From Desulfoscipio sp. XC116 (lineage in GTDB: Bacteria; Bacillota; Desulfotomaculia; Desulfotomaculales; Desulfallaceae): a stretch of DNA of 64,000 bases. The notes below the pieces were generated by a model that worked only from the letters and a program-made list of their open reading frames with translations, was not told where the DNA came from and made no database searches. The translations under genes were made by a program, and so were the position numbers. The DNA lies in NCBI RefSeq assembly GCF_039851975.1, contig NZ_CP156660.1:3353035-3417034 (forward strand), in the 5' to 3' direction. Below, piece by piece: positions 30,235 to 38,387 of this stretch (the first letter of the stretch is position 1; each line of letters starts with the position of its first letter).

Positions 30235-30771
30235 TTATTGGAACAAGCGGATAAGAAATCCGTTTTCCTCAACATTCGGAACCAGAAAAGCTGACCCGTA
30301 ACTAGCCGCGGCGACGGAAATAATCGTCCACAATCCCAAGCTAAAAAGCATCCAACCGAAAACCAGGCGTCTTTTAGAACCAAAGCTCATTCCCATAAAG
30401 GCGGTAATATGGGAACCTACGATAATCGGACCTAAAATCGCTAATCCAGGCAAACCATATTTGTTAAAAAGAACCCTGGCCCTTTTTTCTTTTTTTGAAT
30501 CTTGTTCTACAATCACTTCTGCACTATTTTGAAACTCTTCTCCAACTTGCTCTTTCACACCAATACGCTTCTTTTTTCTTGCCCTTATCCATCCCTTTAC
30601 TTTATCAACAAAAACAATTAACAGCAGAACTGTTAATGCATTTCCCAAGAACCCCAGTATGCCTACAGGCGCCGGCGACAATCCCCCAAGTATCGCCAGC
30701 GGCACAACAGTAACCAGTTCAAGCAACGGAATGCTTGCTAATACAAAAACCAATAAATATGATATAAACAT
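30235..30771 (-). CDS. Small multidrug-export-type membrane protein
   Basis: This 178-residue protein has hydrophobic segments at residues 5-30 and 38-60, a charged cytoplasmic stretch rich in Lys/Glu (62-105), and two more helices (108-130 and 140-165). The opening LELVTVVPLAILGGL is typical of the small multidrug export family (PF06695 type). The transported compound is not established even for the family. It is the last gene of a three-gene minus-strand unit with an HTH regulator and a 32-residue peptide. Confidence 0.7.
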   Translation of the reverse strand: MFISYLLVFVLASIPLLELVTVVPLAILGGLSPAPVGILGFLGNALTVLLLIVFVDKVKGWIRARKKKRIGVKEQVGEEFQNSAEVIVEQDSKKEKRARVLFNKYGLPGLAILGPIIVGSHITAFMGMSFGSKRRLVFGWMLFSLGLWTIISVAAASYGSAFLVPNVEENGFLIRLFQ

Positions 30772-30809
30772 TTTATCACCTTTTTGTATTTATTTAATCT
30801 TGCAGCTTT

Positions 30810-30908
30810 TTAATCTCCGACCAGTAAGTAAAATATTGGCCCAGTCCCAATGCCACTAATAAAAAATAAACACATCGTAAATGGCAAACGCAAAAATCGT
30901 TCAATCAT
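30810..30908 (-). CDS. 32-residue single-helix membrane peptide
   Basis: From the ATG at 30908 (GAGG six bases upstream) the frame encodes 32 residues starting MIERFLRLPFTM, with one hydrophobic helix containing GIGTGPIFYLLVG. It overlaps the end of the HTH regulator gene by eight bases, a sign of translational coupling. It may be a small subunit or the remnant of a longer membrane protein that often follows such regulators. Confidence 0.45.
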   Translation of the reverse strand: MIERFLRLPFTMCLFFISGIGTGPIFYLLVGD

Positions 30909-31113
30909 CATTTTCCTCCTCTTTCAGCCAAAAAACTTCTTCTAAAGGCACTCTAAATGCTTTCGAGATTTTGAGAGCCAAAGCGACAGAAGGTGCATAG
31001 TCTCCTTTTTCAATCATGCCAATTGTCTGGCGGGTCGCCCCTACCAATTTTCCTAATTCGGACTGGTTAAAATTATGTCTTGCTCTTAATTCTTTTACCC
31101 GGTTATGTAGCAT
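30901..31113 (-). CDS. Small XRE-type helix-turn-helix regulator
   Basis: This 70-residue protein consists almost entirely of a Cro/C1-type helix-turn-helix (SELGKLVGATRQTIGMIEKG, then YAPSVALALKIS). It resembles the YozG/RipR-like mini-regulators that precede small membrane proteins. It heads the unit with the 32-residue peptide and the exporter-like protein. The divergent spacer to msrAB (31114-31297) is AT-rich and may hold its operator, including AAGATATCATTAACATCTTG near 31156. Confidence 0.8.
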   Translation of the reverse strand: MLHNRVKELRARHNFNQSELGKLVGATRQTIGMIEKGDYAPSVALALKISKAFRVPLEEVFWLKEEENDD

Positions 31114-31297
31114 ATAAAGAAAACCTCTCTTGGCGTATTAACTATTTATAATGTAAGATATCATTAACATCTTGTCAATAATATTTGTCACAATGTTAAT
31201 GATTATTTCCATAAGAATCCAGATCACTATTAATAGGCATAAAATATCTCAAATCGTTGCAATATTATGTTAAGAAAAGTAAGGTGGTGAGCTTATT

Positions 31298-32272
31298 TTG
31301 GTCAATGCGGAAAACAAAAAACAACGTTTGGAACTGGCTACCTTCGCAGGCGGCTGCTTTTGGTGTCTGGTTGCTCCTTTTCTGCAATTGCCGGGAGTTG
31401 TAAAGGTAGTCTCCGGTTATACCGGCGGACACAAAGAATCCCCCACATATGAGGAAGTCTGCTCAAATAAAACAGGACATCATGAAGCCGTACAAATAAC
31501 CTTTAATCCCGACCTGTGCTCATATGAAAAATTGCTTGATACTTACTGGCGTCAAATTGATCCAACTGATCCGGGAGGTCAGTTCGCTGACCGTGGACCA
31601 TCTTACCAAACCGCGATTTTCTATCATAACCGGACCCAGAAGCAACAGGCCGAGGCATCTAAAAAAGCAATTGAAGAAAGCGGTCGTTTTGACCTGCCAA
31701 TAGCCACGCAAATAATCGAGGCCTCCGAGTTCTACTCCGCCGAAGAGTATCATCAAAGCTACCATCAAAAAAATCCCGTGCACTACGGTGTTTACCGTCG
31801 GGGCTCAGGACGTGAGAGCTTTATAAAGAAGTACTGGGGAAAAAATAAAGACGAGGAACTAATTAATAGCAAACTAAGCAAAATTCAGTATGAGGTAGCC
31901 CGAAATAACGGTACCGAGCCACCTTTCAAAAATGAATACTGGGATAATAAGCGGGACGGCATATATGTGGATGTCGTTTCCGGCGAGCCACTGTTCAGTT
32001 CCCTTGACAAATACGATTCCGGGTCCGGGTGGCCCAGTTTCACCAGACCGCTCCACTCGGACAATATAAAAGAGCATGCAGACAGCAGCCACAACATGCT
32101 CCGCACAGAGGTCAGAAGCAAAAGTGCCGACTCTCACCTGGGCCATGTATTTGACGACGGCCCGGCCCCAACGCGTTTGCGTTATTGCATCAACTCGGCG
32201 TCATTACGATTCATTCCTGCAGAGGATCTTGAGAAAGAAGGTTATAAAGAGTATCTGCGTCTGTTTAAATAG
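31298..32272 (+). CDS. msrAB: Peptide methionine sulfoxide reductase MsrA/MsrB fusion
   Basis: This 324-residue fusion repairs oxidised methionine. MsrA is N-terminal (residues 14-170, nucleophile in GGCFWC) and MsrB is C-terminal (residues 190-320, nucleophile in [11 protein letters not shown]). The two structural CxxC pairs that bind zinc in many MsrB proteins are absent, so this is the zinc-free form. The TTG start has AAGGTGG seven bases before it. It is monocistronic and followed by repeat R1 copy 3, which may supply its terminator. In an anaerobe it serves oxygen tolerance. Confidence 0.93.
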   Translation: MVNAENKKQRLELATFAGGCFWCLVAPFLQLPGVVKVVSGYTGGHKESPTYEEVCSNKTGHHEAVQITFNPDLCSYEKLLDTYWRQIDPTDPGGQFADRGPSYQTAIFYHNRTQKQQAEASKKAIEESGRFDLPIATQIIEASEFYSAEEYHQSYHQKNPVHYGVYRRGSGRESFIKKYWGKNKDEELINSKLSKIQYEVARNNGTEPPFKNEYWDNKRDGIYVDVVSGEPLFSSLDKYDSGSGWPSFTRPLHSDNIKEHADSSHNMLRTEVRSKSADSHLGHVFDDGPAPTRLRYCINSASLRFIPAEDLEKEGYKEYLRLFK

Positions 32273-32319
32273 ACGTAATATTACGCTTTATACGGCTTAT
32301 TGGCAAGCCGGTAATGGAC

Positions 32320-32422
32320 GTCCCCTTTTGTAAAGATACCGGATTATTATCGGAATAATTAGCTGCATCTGGGAAAAAGAGCATCGCTCACTACTCCAAG
32401 AAAGTAGTTTTGCGACACTCCC
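32320..32422 (+). repeat. MITE-like repeat R1, copy 3 (5'-truncated)
   Basis: It is in the same orientation as the 62.5-kb copy. It retains TTTTGTAAAGATACCGGATT, ATTATCGGAATAAT, and the terminal hairpin ending GCGACACTCCC. The first 40 or so bases, including one terminal repeat, are missing or unrecognisable. It begins about 50 bases after the msrAB stop. Confidence 0.8.
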
Positions 32423-32432
32423 TTCATTTTTA

Positions 32433-32497
32433 CTTCAGGTGGGGTGAATCCCCATCTGAAGCCCCGATGTTCAGTTTTAGCCGAACGAGTTCACTTG
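32433..32497. repeat. Double-hairpin repeat R2, copy 2
   Basis: A CTTCAGGTGGGG/CCCCATCTGAAG stem is followed by GCCCCGATGT and a second stem GTTCAG/CCGAAC. It starts 11 bases after R1 copy 3, the same arrangement as at 30.1 kb. Confidence 0.8.
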
Positions 32498-32520
32498 GCC
32501 CCTGTTCACTGGCTGCATTT

Positions 32521-33471
32521 TTATGTACCCTTTGATACAGCGGCTAACTTTTCAGAATGGAGAGGCTTAACAGGCACTTTCGTCCTTGACACCTGGACCA
32601 GCAGTACACCACCCAGAATTACCGCCGCAGATATGATAGTCCTTACCGTAATCTCTTCTTTTAAAATAAGATAGCCCAGCAATACCGCCACCACGGGATT
32701 TATGTAAGCATAGGTAGACGCCTTGGCCGGCGGCATTGCTTTTAATATGTATATATAAGCACTATAGCCTGCCATGGTGCCTATAAAGATCAGGTACAAC
32801 ATAGCGCCAATTCCGGCCGCTGTCGGGTGAAATCGGGACAATTCACCGGCGAATAAACCCGTCGCGCTTAAGGCAATACCACCAGCCAGGGCCTGCACCG
32901 CTATAGCATAAATAATCGAACCACCGACAGGCCTGCGGGCCGAAAAAACAGAACCCAACGCCCAAAGAAAAGCCGCCATAATTAAACCAGCCATTCCGGA
33001 AAGCTGATTGCCCCCTAGTTCAAAACCCGGTGCCAGAAGCAGCGCCACACCGGAAAAACCGGTAAGCAAGCCAACCCAGCCAAGCCATCCTATAGGAGTG
33101 CCGCCCGGTACTATTGTGTCAATTAGTGCAACAAAAAGAGGTACCGTAGCTATAAGCAATGCAGCTAAACCCGAGGCCAGCCATTGTTCCGACCAAACCA
33201 CCAAACCATTGCCGCCATAAAGCAGAAACAACCCTACGATTGCGGAATTCACTATATCGCGACGGTTAGCTGGCATTTTATAGCCCCTAATTCTGGCAAA
33301 GAACAACAAAACAAGCCCGGCTACAACAAATCTAAAACCTGCAAATAAAGCCGGGGGTAAATCCCTAACCCCCACCCTTATGGCTAAATAGGTAGACCCC
33401 CAAACTATGCAGACGGTTACATAAGCAAGTAATACTCGAGGGTCACTAAAGGTCGAATTTCCAGTTTTCAT
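32521..33471 (-). CDS. EamA/DMT-family transporter
   Basis: This protein of about 316 residues has ten hydrophobic helices in two EamA repeats. The typical WGSTYLAIRVGVRDLPP lies at the start of the first repeat and YINPVVAVLLGYLILKE near the end of the second. Members export metabolites or amino acids, and the substrate is unknown. The ATG at 33471 is chosen because AGGAAGG lies seven bases upstream; the frame is open further to a TTG. It converges on R2 copy 2. Confidence 0.85.
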   Translation of the reverse strand: MKTGNSTFSDPRVLLAYVTVCIVWGSTYLAIRVGVRDLPPALFAGFRFVVAGLVLLFFARIRGYKMPANRRDIVNSAIVGLFLLYGGNGLVVWSEQWLASGLAALLIATVPLFVALIDTIVPGGTPIGWLGWVGLLTGFSGVALLLAPGFELGGNQLSGMAGLIMAAFLWALGSVFSARRPVGGSIIYAIAVQALAGGIALSATGLFAGELSRFHPTAAGIGAMLYLIFIGTMAGYSAYIYILKAMPPAKASTYAYINPVVAVLLGYLILKEEITVRTIISAAVILGGVLLVQVSRTKVPVKPLHSEKLAAVSKGT

Positions 33472-33577
33472 ATTTAAACCTTCCTGTTCAATAAAATATT
33501 TATATTGCAACTAATTTATCGTTCCTCTGGTTGCACATTGTTTAATTATATAATGTTAGGTGAAAAAGTACCAGATT

Positions 33578-33712
33578 ATGATCGGCCTCGTTCAAGATAT
33601 GTTCATTTTAGCGGTTATATTGTTGCCCTATACGCCCATTTTAGCCGCAGGCGGTTTCCTCATCCACCGGTTATATAAAATAAGAAAAATTGGCAATAAC
33701 GAGAACGGCTAG
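33578..33712 (+). CDS. Small 44-residue single-helix membrane protein
   Basis: The frame from the ATG at 33578 encodes a hydrophobic helix (MFILAVILLPYTPILAAGGF) followed by a basic tail (HRLYKIRKIGNNENG), a sensible topology for a tiny membrane protein. The ribosome site is poor. A different frame over the same bases is also open for 42 codons but looks less protein-like. It lies in the spacer between the divergent transporter and ferritin-like genes. Confidence 0.4.
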   Translation: MIGLVQDMFILAVILLPYTPILAAGGFLIHRLYKIRKIGNNENG

Positions 33713-33779
33713 CACGTAAGCAGGAACCCTCCTGCCTTTATTTTCATATTATAAGTAAAATTAAAAGGAGTGTTCCCCT

Positions 33780-34370
33780 GTGACTAATGATACCAATAAA
33801 GATATTAATAAAAAGGAAAAAGAGACTATCAAAACCGGCGCGGCAAATAGCAGTTGTCCACCGAGCGGCTCAGTTCCCGTTTACCAAACATTGTATCCGG
33901 GATTTCCGTACACTACTTGCAGGTATTATCCAACATACGAGTATGTACCCGTTTACGCTTTACCGGAAGCTCTTAATTTAATAGTAGATTCTGTCGGAGA
34001 TGAAAGAGAGGACGAGTTATTTTACGATTATTTGCTCAGCGTGGCGCCCCCCGCTCAAAGAGAAATTATCGTCCCCATTCGAAACGATGAAAGAAAGCAT
34101 GCCAGATTATTCAGGGAAATATATTGGCAGGTTACGGGTAGGGACATTCCCGCAGCGCCTGAGGTAACCTTTGAGAGACCCAGAAACTACTGTGAGGGAA
34201 TCACCAGGGCGCTCTTTGGCGAACTGGCCGCTGTGGAAAGATACCGCAGGATATTATTCGGCTTTGAGTTTTTGCCTTACCGAAACATCATTACAGAGAT
34301 TTATACCGATGAGTTAAAGCACGCATCCAAATGGAATTACTTGTTTACATTAAATTGCGCCTGTAGATAA
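33780..34370 (+). CDS. Ferritin-like (rubrerythrin-type) protein
   Basis: This 196-residue protein has a disordered, proline/tyrosine-rich N-terminus of about 60 residues, then a four-helix ferritin-like domain. The metal-ligand motifs are DEREDELFYDY, NDERKHARLF, GELAAVERYRR and TDELKHASKW, which fit a di-iron site. The N-terminus (YPGFPYTTCRYYPTYEY) recalls spore-coat-associated ferritin-like proteins, so a coat or peroxide role is possible. The GTG start follows AAGGAG by nine bases. Confidence 0.75.
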   Translation: MTNDTNKDINKKEKETIKTGAANSSCPPSGSVPVYQTLYPGFPYTTCRYYPTYEYVPVYALPEALNLIVDSVGDEREDELFYDYLLSVAPPAQREIIVPIRNDERKHARLFREIYWQVTGRDIPAAPEVTFERPRNYCEGITRALFGELAAVERYRRILFGFEFLPYRNIITEIYTDELKHASKWNYLFTLNCACR

Positions 34371-34597
34371 AATAACCCGCACCGCAACCGGTTATAAAAT
34401 GCGGGTACTGTTTTATCCATCAGCGTCCCTGCAAAAAGTGCTATAATTAAATAACGTTTATAATTGAAATGCCAAACTATGGATATTAAATATCAACCCA
34501 AGGAACTGTCCGCAGTAAGCATAAGACACCCCAGGCGTTCCCATTCAAGCTTCCTTGGCCGGGAACGCTATTTTCATCAAACCGAAAGGCAAAACAA

Positions 34598-35506
34598 ATG
34601 AAAAATCAGCCTAAAAGGATCAACCGGCAGGTATGGTGGCGGCTGTTACGGCCCCATACCCTGACAGCAGCCTTTGTTCCTGTCTCAGTAGGTACGGCAC
34701 TGGCTCTTGAAGCCGGACAAGTTAACATTCCACTGTTTTTGGTCATGCTGTTGGCGGCACTGCTCATTCAGTCAGCTACTAATATGTTTAATGAATACTA
34801 TGATTATGTAAAGGGATTGGATACTTCGGAATCGGTGGGCATAGGCGGTACCATTGTCCGTGACGGCGTTCAAGCGCCCACGGTATTGTATATTGCGATA
34901 GTCTTTTATGTCCTGGCCATCGTCGCCGGGATCTACATTTGCGCCGCAAGCAGTTGGTGGCTTGCAGCCGTGGGTCTTGTTTGCATGGCGGCCGGTTATC
35001 TTTATACCGGCGGGCCTTACCCCATCGCCTACTCTCCGCTGGGGGAAATTTTATCCGGAGTTTTAATGGGCACGACCATCATACTTATTTCTTTCTTTAT
35101 CCAAACCAATACGATAAGTTTGGAGAGTGTGCTGGTCTCTGTGCCCATTACCGTACTTATCGGAAGCATTCTGCTATCCAACAATATCCGGGACCTTGAC
35201 GGCGACCGGGCCAAAGGCCGCCGCACTGTGCCCATACTGCTTGGCAGAAGCAATGCAATTACTCTTCTCGCGGCTTTATTTACTTTCTCCTACCTTTGGG
35301 TTACCGGGCTGGTGCTAATGAGCATAATTTCACCGTGGGCTTTACTGGCTCTTGTCAGTATTACCAAAGCCCGACAAGCCGTTGGCGGCTTCCGTGGCAA
35401 AAGCCGCGCGGCGGAAATGATGCCGGCCATGCAAGCGACCGCCCAGACCAATACTATTTTCGGGCTTTTATTGGCGGTTGGCGTAACCATAAGCTGCCGG
35501 TTTTAA
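34598..35506 (+). CDS. menA: UbiA-family prenyltransferase, probably 1,4-dihydroxy-2-naphthoate polyprenyltransferase
   Basis: This 302-residue integral membrane enzyme has about nine helices. The first Asp-rich site is NMFNEYYDYVKGLDT near residue 63 and the second is IRDLDGDRAKGRRTVP near residue 196, as in MenA. MenA attaches a polyprenyl tail to DHNA in menaquinone synthesis, which fits an anaerobic respirer. Other men genes are not in the window, so the exact acceptor is inferred. GAAAGG precedes the ATG. Confidence 0.83.
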   Translation: MKNQPKRINRQVWWRLLRPHTLTAAFVPVSVGTALALEAGQVNIPLFLVMLLAALLIQSATNMFNEYYDYVKGLDTSESVGIGGTIVRDGVQAPTVLYIAIVFYVLAIVAGIYICAASSWWLAAVGLVCMAAGYLYTGGPYPIAYSPLGEILSGVLMGTTIILISFFIQTNTISLESVLVSVPITVLIGSILLSNNIRDLDGDRAKGRRTVPILLGRSNAITLLAALFTFSYLWVTGLVLMSIISPWALLALVSITKARQAVGGFRGKSRAAEMMPAMQATAQTNTIFGLLLAVGVTISCRF

Positions 35507-35656
35507 CGCCCGCTATTTAAGATCCGTAATGTTTAAACGGAACACCGCCAATAGATCCGCTTATAAGTAAGCCAATGTCTTAACACACATTGAACTGGTT
35601 CATCATTATCGGTTATGATAAATAGAGAAATATGTTTACCAAGGGGGCGATTGATT

Positions 35657-35944
35657 ATGGAATGGACAACTTTACAGTCTTTATTTGATACTAAAGAAAA
35701 AGCGTTAAGAACAGCCAATATTGTAGCTACTACAGAATCCAGATTAGCCAGTGATCCACGCGGTCCTCAATATGAAGTAGAAACCAGGATTGAGCAAGTG
35801 GAGGACAAGTGGCAGGTATCCTGGCGCAAGGTATTTGTCGGCTTCAAATCAGGCTGTAACGGCGGCTGTCAATCCTGTCCAACAAAAGCACCCAGGTCCA
35901 CCAATGGCGGCAAGGTTATACCTTTTAGAAAACCCACAGTTTAA
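35657..35944 (+). CDS. Conserved-looking small protein with a C-terminal cysteine motif
   Basis: This 95-residue protein has a helical N-terminus (TLQSLFDTKEKALRTANIVA), a central strand-rich part and, near residue 72, CNGGCQSC, then a basic tail. The close-set cysteines could bind a metal or iron-sulfur cluster or act in thiol chemistry. The ATG at 35657 follows AAGGGGGCG by seven bases; an upstream in-frame start is less likely. I do not recognise the family. Confidence 0.6.
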   Translation: MEWTTLQSLFDTKEKALRTANIVATTESRLASDPRGPQYEVETRIEQVEDKWQVSWRKVFVGFKSGCNGGCQSCPTKAPRSTNGGKVIPFRKPTV

Positions 35945-36209
35945 GACAGCAATTAGGCCATAACCCGTATAAGAAAGACTACTACACCGATAATATTCAA
36001 AAGTCACCGGCACTACAACGAAAAGTATAGTTTATCGAACTTTAAAATGGGCTGGTCGTTTCTCAGCGCAGTAGAGTACACCACCCCAACGCCCGGCTCC
36101 GACCAAGCTAGCGAAAGCTTTGCTCAAAAAGCAATTTGCGCTGCAGTACTGGAAATACCGACAACTTGCCCAAGGTGATTTCAATAGCAGATATTTACCA
36201 AATTCCAAG
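35945..36209. other. Spacer, possible insertion-sequence relic
   Basis: No coding frame is supported. The last part (36090-36200) leads into two sets of hairpins that look like the right end of an IS200/IS605-type element, so a decayed 3' part of such an element may lie here. No recognisable TnpB protein remnant could be read. Confidence 0.3.
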
Positions 36210-36233
36210 ACTTCCACTTCTGTAAGTGGGAGT
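36210..36233. repeat. Short hairpin resembling IS200/IS605 element ends
   Basis: ACT-CCACTT-ctgt-AAGTGG-AGT forms a compact hairpin. A related one (CCCACTTCTGTAAGCGTGGG on the minus strand) occurs at 45759-45778. Hairpins of this type mark the ends of IS200/IS605 elements, but no transposase is near either copy. Confidence 0.4.
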
Positions 36234-36244
36234 TCCTATTTTAA

Positions 36245-36310
36245 CTTCAGGTGGGGGTGGAATCCCCATCTGAAGCCCCGACGTTCAGCTTTAGCTGAAC
36301 GAGTTCACTT
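36245..36310. repeat. Double-hairpin repeat R2, copy 3
   Basis: This is the best-preserved copy. The stem CTTCAG-G-TGGGG/CCCCA-T-CTGAAG is followed by CCCCGAC and a perfect second stem GTTCAGCT/AGCTGAAC. It lies about 95 bases before the ABC-F gene and has no R1 partner. Confidence 0.8.
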
Positions 36311-36405
36311 AGCTTGTCTGTTTAAAGTTCATAATTCGGACAGGCTATAATAATCGGCGCCGCGTTGAGCCTTATTAAGCAATAATCAACAGGAAAGGAT
36401 GCAAG

Positions 36406-38307
36406 ATGAGTTTATTAACCGCTGAAAATATCTCCAAAAGCTATAGTGATAAAAAACTGCTCAATCGTATTAATCTTAGTATCAGCGAAGGTGACAAGTT
36501 GGGTTTAATCGGTATTAACGGCACCGGTAAATCCACGCTGCTTAAGATTATTGCCGGGACGGAGATGGCAGACGAGGGACAAGTGACCAAGGGAAGTGAG
36601 ATGCGAATAGCTTACCTATCCCAAAATCCCGATTTTGATGCCCGGGCCACAGTGCTGGAGCAAGTCTTTAAAGGTGACAGCCCGTTAATGAAGTTAATTA
36701 GGGAATACACAGCGGCCCTGGGGAACCCGGGCACTTCAGATGAGCAAGTTTTAAAATTAACCCGCGACATGGATACTTTAAACGCCTGGAACCTGGAAAG
36801 TGAAGCGCAGTCCATCCTAACCAGGCTGGGTATAAGTGATTATAATGCTCCCATGGGAACCTTATCCGGCGGCCGGAAAAAAAGAGTTGCGCTGGCGGCA
36901 GCGCTGTTAAACCCTGCGGATTTACTTGTCTTAGATGAACCGACCAACCACCTGGACAATGAGGCCATCAATTGGCTGGAACAATATCTGAATAAAAGAA
37001 AAGGCTCCCTGCTGATGATTACCCATGACCGGTATTTCCTGGACCGGGTGGTAAACCAGATTATTGAACTGGACAAAGGCAGCCTGTATCTGTATAAAGG
37101 CAACTACAGCTATTATCTGGAGAAGAAAATTGAACGGGAAGAAATGGAGCAGGCTACCGAGCGCAAAAGACAGCGGTTGCTGAAAAAAGAGCTGGCCTGG
37201 CTCAAAAAGGGAGCTAAAGCCAGAACCACCAAGCAAAAGGCCAGAATAGAACGCTACCACAAATTAAACGCCCAGGCTGCCGGCCAAAGAGATGAAAAGC
37301 TGCAAATATCCGTGGCTTCCAGCCGCCTGGGCAAAAAAACTATTGAGCTGGAGCAGGTTTGCAAATCCTTCGCCGGCACCAGAGTAATAGATAATTTCAG
37401 TTTTAAGCCGGCTAGGAATGACCGGGTCGGTATCATTGGTCCCAATGGCAGCGGCAAGTCAACTTTATTAAATATTATTTACGGCATCTTACAGCCGGAC
37501 AGCGGCACAGTGGATATAGGGGAGACGGTTAAAATGGGGCTGTACTCCCAGGAAATTCAGCATATCGACGGCAGTTTGAGAGTTATCGAATATATTAAAG
37601 GAGGAGCGGAGTTTTTAAGCACAAGCGAAGGGCATAAAATAAGCGCATCACAAATGCTGGAAAGGTTTTTATTTCCTCCGGCCCTGCAATGGAGCCTGAT
37701 TGAAAAGCTTTCCGGCGGGGAAAAAAGAAGGCTGCATTTACTCAGAGTACTAATGGAAGCGCCCAATATACTGCTTTTGGACGAACCCACCAATGACCTG
37801 GATATAGCAACGCTCGCTATTTTAGAAGATTACCTGGATGACTTTAACGGAGCGGTGATAGCTGTTTCCCACGACAGATATTTTTTAGATCGCATAGCGG
37901 AAAAGATTTTATCCTTTGAGGGAGACGGACATATTGGACAGTACACCGGCAACTACTCGGATTACCGGGCTAAATACGTCGACCGGTCTGTAGAGCAAGC
38001 GAAAAATACTGTTGCAGATAGCGTTGTTCCCCCAAAACAGCGAAGGAACCGGCGGGATAATCAAACTGAAAGAAAGAAAACTAAACCACTTAAGCTTACT
38101 TATCATGAACAAAAGGAATATGCTGAAATAGATGATATTATCGCCGGACTGGAAGACAAAATAAAGCTGATACAGATCCAAATTAACGAGGCCGCTACCG
38201 ATTACGTTCTTTTACAGCAGTTGGTGGCCGAAAAGGATGAATTGGAAGGACAGCTCAAAGAGAAATTAGAAAGATGGGTTTACTTAAGTGAGCGGGGTCA
38301 GACTTAA
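36406..38307 (+). CDS. ABC-F family ATPase (Uup/YdiF type)
   Basis: This 633-residue soluble protein has two ABC cassettes and no membrane part. Cassette 1 has GINGTGKST (36-44), LSGGRKKRVALA and LLVLDEPTNHLD. Cassette 2 has GPNGSGKST, LSGGEKRRLHLL and ILLLDEPTNDLD. A charged linker of about 80 residues lies between them, and a C-terminal coiled coil (about 560-633) is like that of Uup. ABC-F proteins act on ribosomes in translation or antibiotic protection. The coiled-coil tail favours Uup/YdiF over a resistance factor. AGGAAAGG precedes the ATG. Confidence 0.9.
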   Translation: MSLLTAENISKSYSDKKLLNRINLSISEGDKLGLIGINGTGKSTLLKIIAGTEMADEGQVTKGSEMRIAYLSQNPDFDARATVLEQVFKGDSPLMKLIREYTAALGNPGTSDEQVLKLTRDMDTLNAWNLESEAQSILTRLGISDYNAPMGTLSGGRKKRVALAAALLNPADLLVLDEPTNHLDNEAINWLEQYLNKRKGSLLMITHDRYFLDRVVNQIIELDKGSLYLYKGNYSYYLEKKIEREEMEQATERKRQRLLKKELAWLKKGAKARTTKQKARIERYHKLNAQAAGQRDEKLQISVASSRLGKKTIELEQVCKSFAGTRVIDNFSFKPARNDRVGIIGPNGSGKSTLLNIIYGILQPDSGTVDIGETVKMGLYSQEIQHIDGSLRVIEYIKGGAEFLSTSEGHKISASQMLERFLFPPALQWSLIEKLSGGEKRRLHLLRVLMEAPNILLLDEPTNDLDIATLAILEDYLDDFNGAVIAVSHDRYFLDRIAEKILSFEGDGHIGQYTGNYSDYRAKYVDRSVEQAKNTVADSVVPPKQRRNRRDNQTERKKTKPLKLTYHEQKEYAEIDDIIAGLEDKIKLIQIQINEAATDYVLLQQLVAEKDELEGQLKEKLERWVYLSERGQT

Positions 38308-38387
38308 ACTTACTTAAACTAACTTACTTATCGGCATATACAAATAACAAAGCGCCTTCATGCCAAGTGAATTATTATGCCGCCTAA

